DNA from: Clostridiales bacterium
GTDB taxonomy: Bacteria; Bacillota; Clostridia; Oscillospirales; QAKW01
Length of the DNA: 5,512 nucleotides
Reading direction: 5' to 3'
NCBI GenBank assembly: GCA_003343605.1
Contig: QAKW01000052.1
Coordinates: 1 to 5,512, forward strand
The notes under the pieces are model-generated. The model ran no database searches, was not told where the DNA came from, and was given only the letters and a program-made list of their open reading frames with translations. Both the position numbers and the translations under genes were made by a program. Shown here piece by piece: positions 5,497 through 5,512 of this stretch (the first letter of the stretch is position 1; each line of letters starts with the position of its first letter).

Positions 5497-5512
5497 CGGC
5501 ATCCCGGTTAGC

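Overview
The window reads as the end of a sugar-uptake operon followed by the start of an iron-uptake operon, all on the + strand. Several features fit a gut-type Clostridia/Firmicutes bacterium: moderate GC content, strong AAAGGAG-type ribosome binding sites, a short (720-residue) lacto-N-biose phosphorylase unlike the longer bifidobacterial form, and tandem short feoA genes. The species cannot be named from this sequence alone.

Region 1 (1-4771) is a carbohydrate operon. It holds the C-terminal part of a CUT1-type ABC substrate-binding protein, an intercistronic stem-loop, and two CUT1 permeases (MalF-like and MalG-like) 13 nt apart. A 67-residue two-helix membrane protein and a 720-residue GH112 phosphorylase (1,3-beta-galactosyl-N-acetylhexosamine phosphorylase) follow. 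The layout suggests that the transporter imports lacto-N-biose and/or galacto-N-biose (from milk oligosaccharides or mucin O-glycans) and that the enzyme splits it with phosphate into galactose 1-phosphate plus GlcNAc or GalNAc. No ATPase, N-acetylhexosamine kinase, galT or galE lies in the window, so these functions must be encoded elsewhere. The first ~68 bases are very AT-rich and do not look like substrate-binding protein sequence although the frame stays open. This may be a contig-end artefact or a real junction.

Region 2 (4772-4981) is a 210-base intergenic stretch with no convincing terminator behind the phosphorylase. It contains a near-consensus sigma-A promoter (TTGACA, 17 nt, TATGAT). 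This is followed by a perfect 11-bp-arm palindrome over the predicted transcription start and by a second, shorter copy of its core (TTAGC-4 nt-GCTAA). These look like operators for a DtxR-type metal-responsive repressor.

Region 3 (4982-5512) has two tandem feoA genes, the first divergent and the second canonical. A small terminator-like hairpin follows, and the last seven bases repeat an operator half-site. feoB is expected just beyond the window. I found no clearly new biological system. The points most worth checking are the 5' junction, the operator architecture and the small membrane protein.
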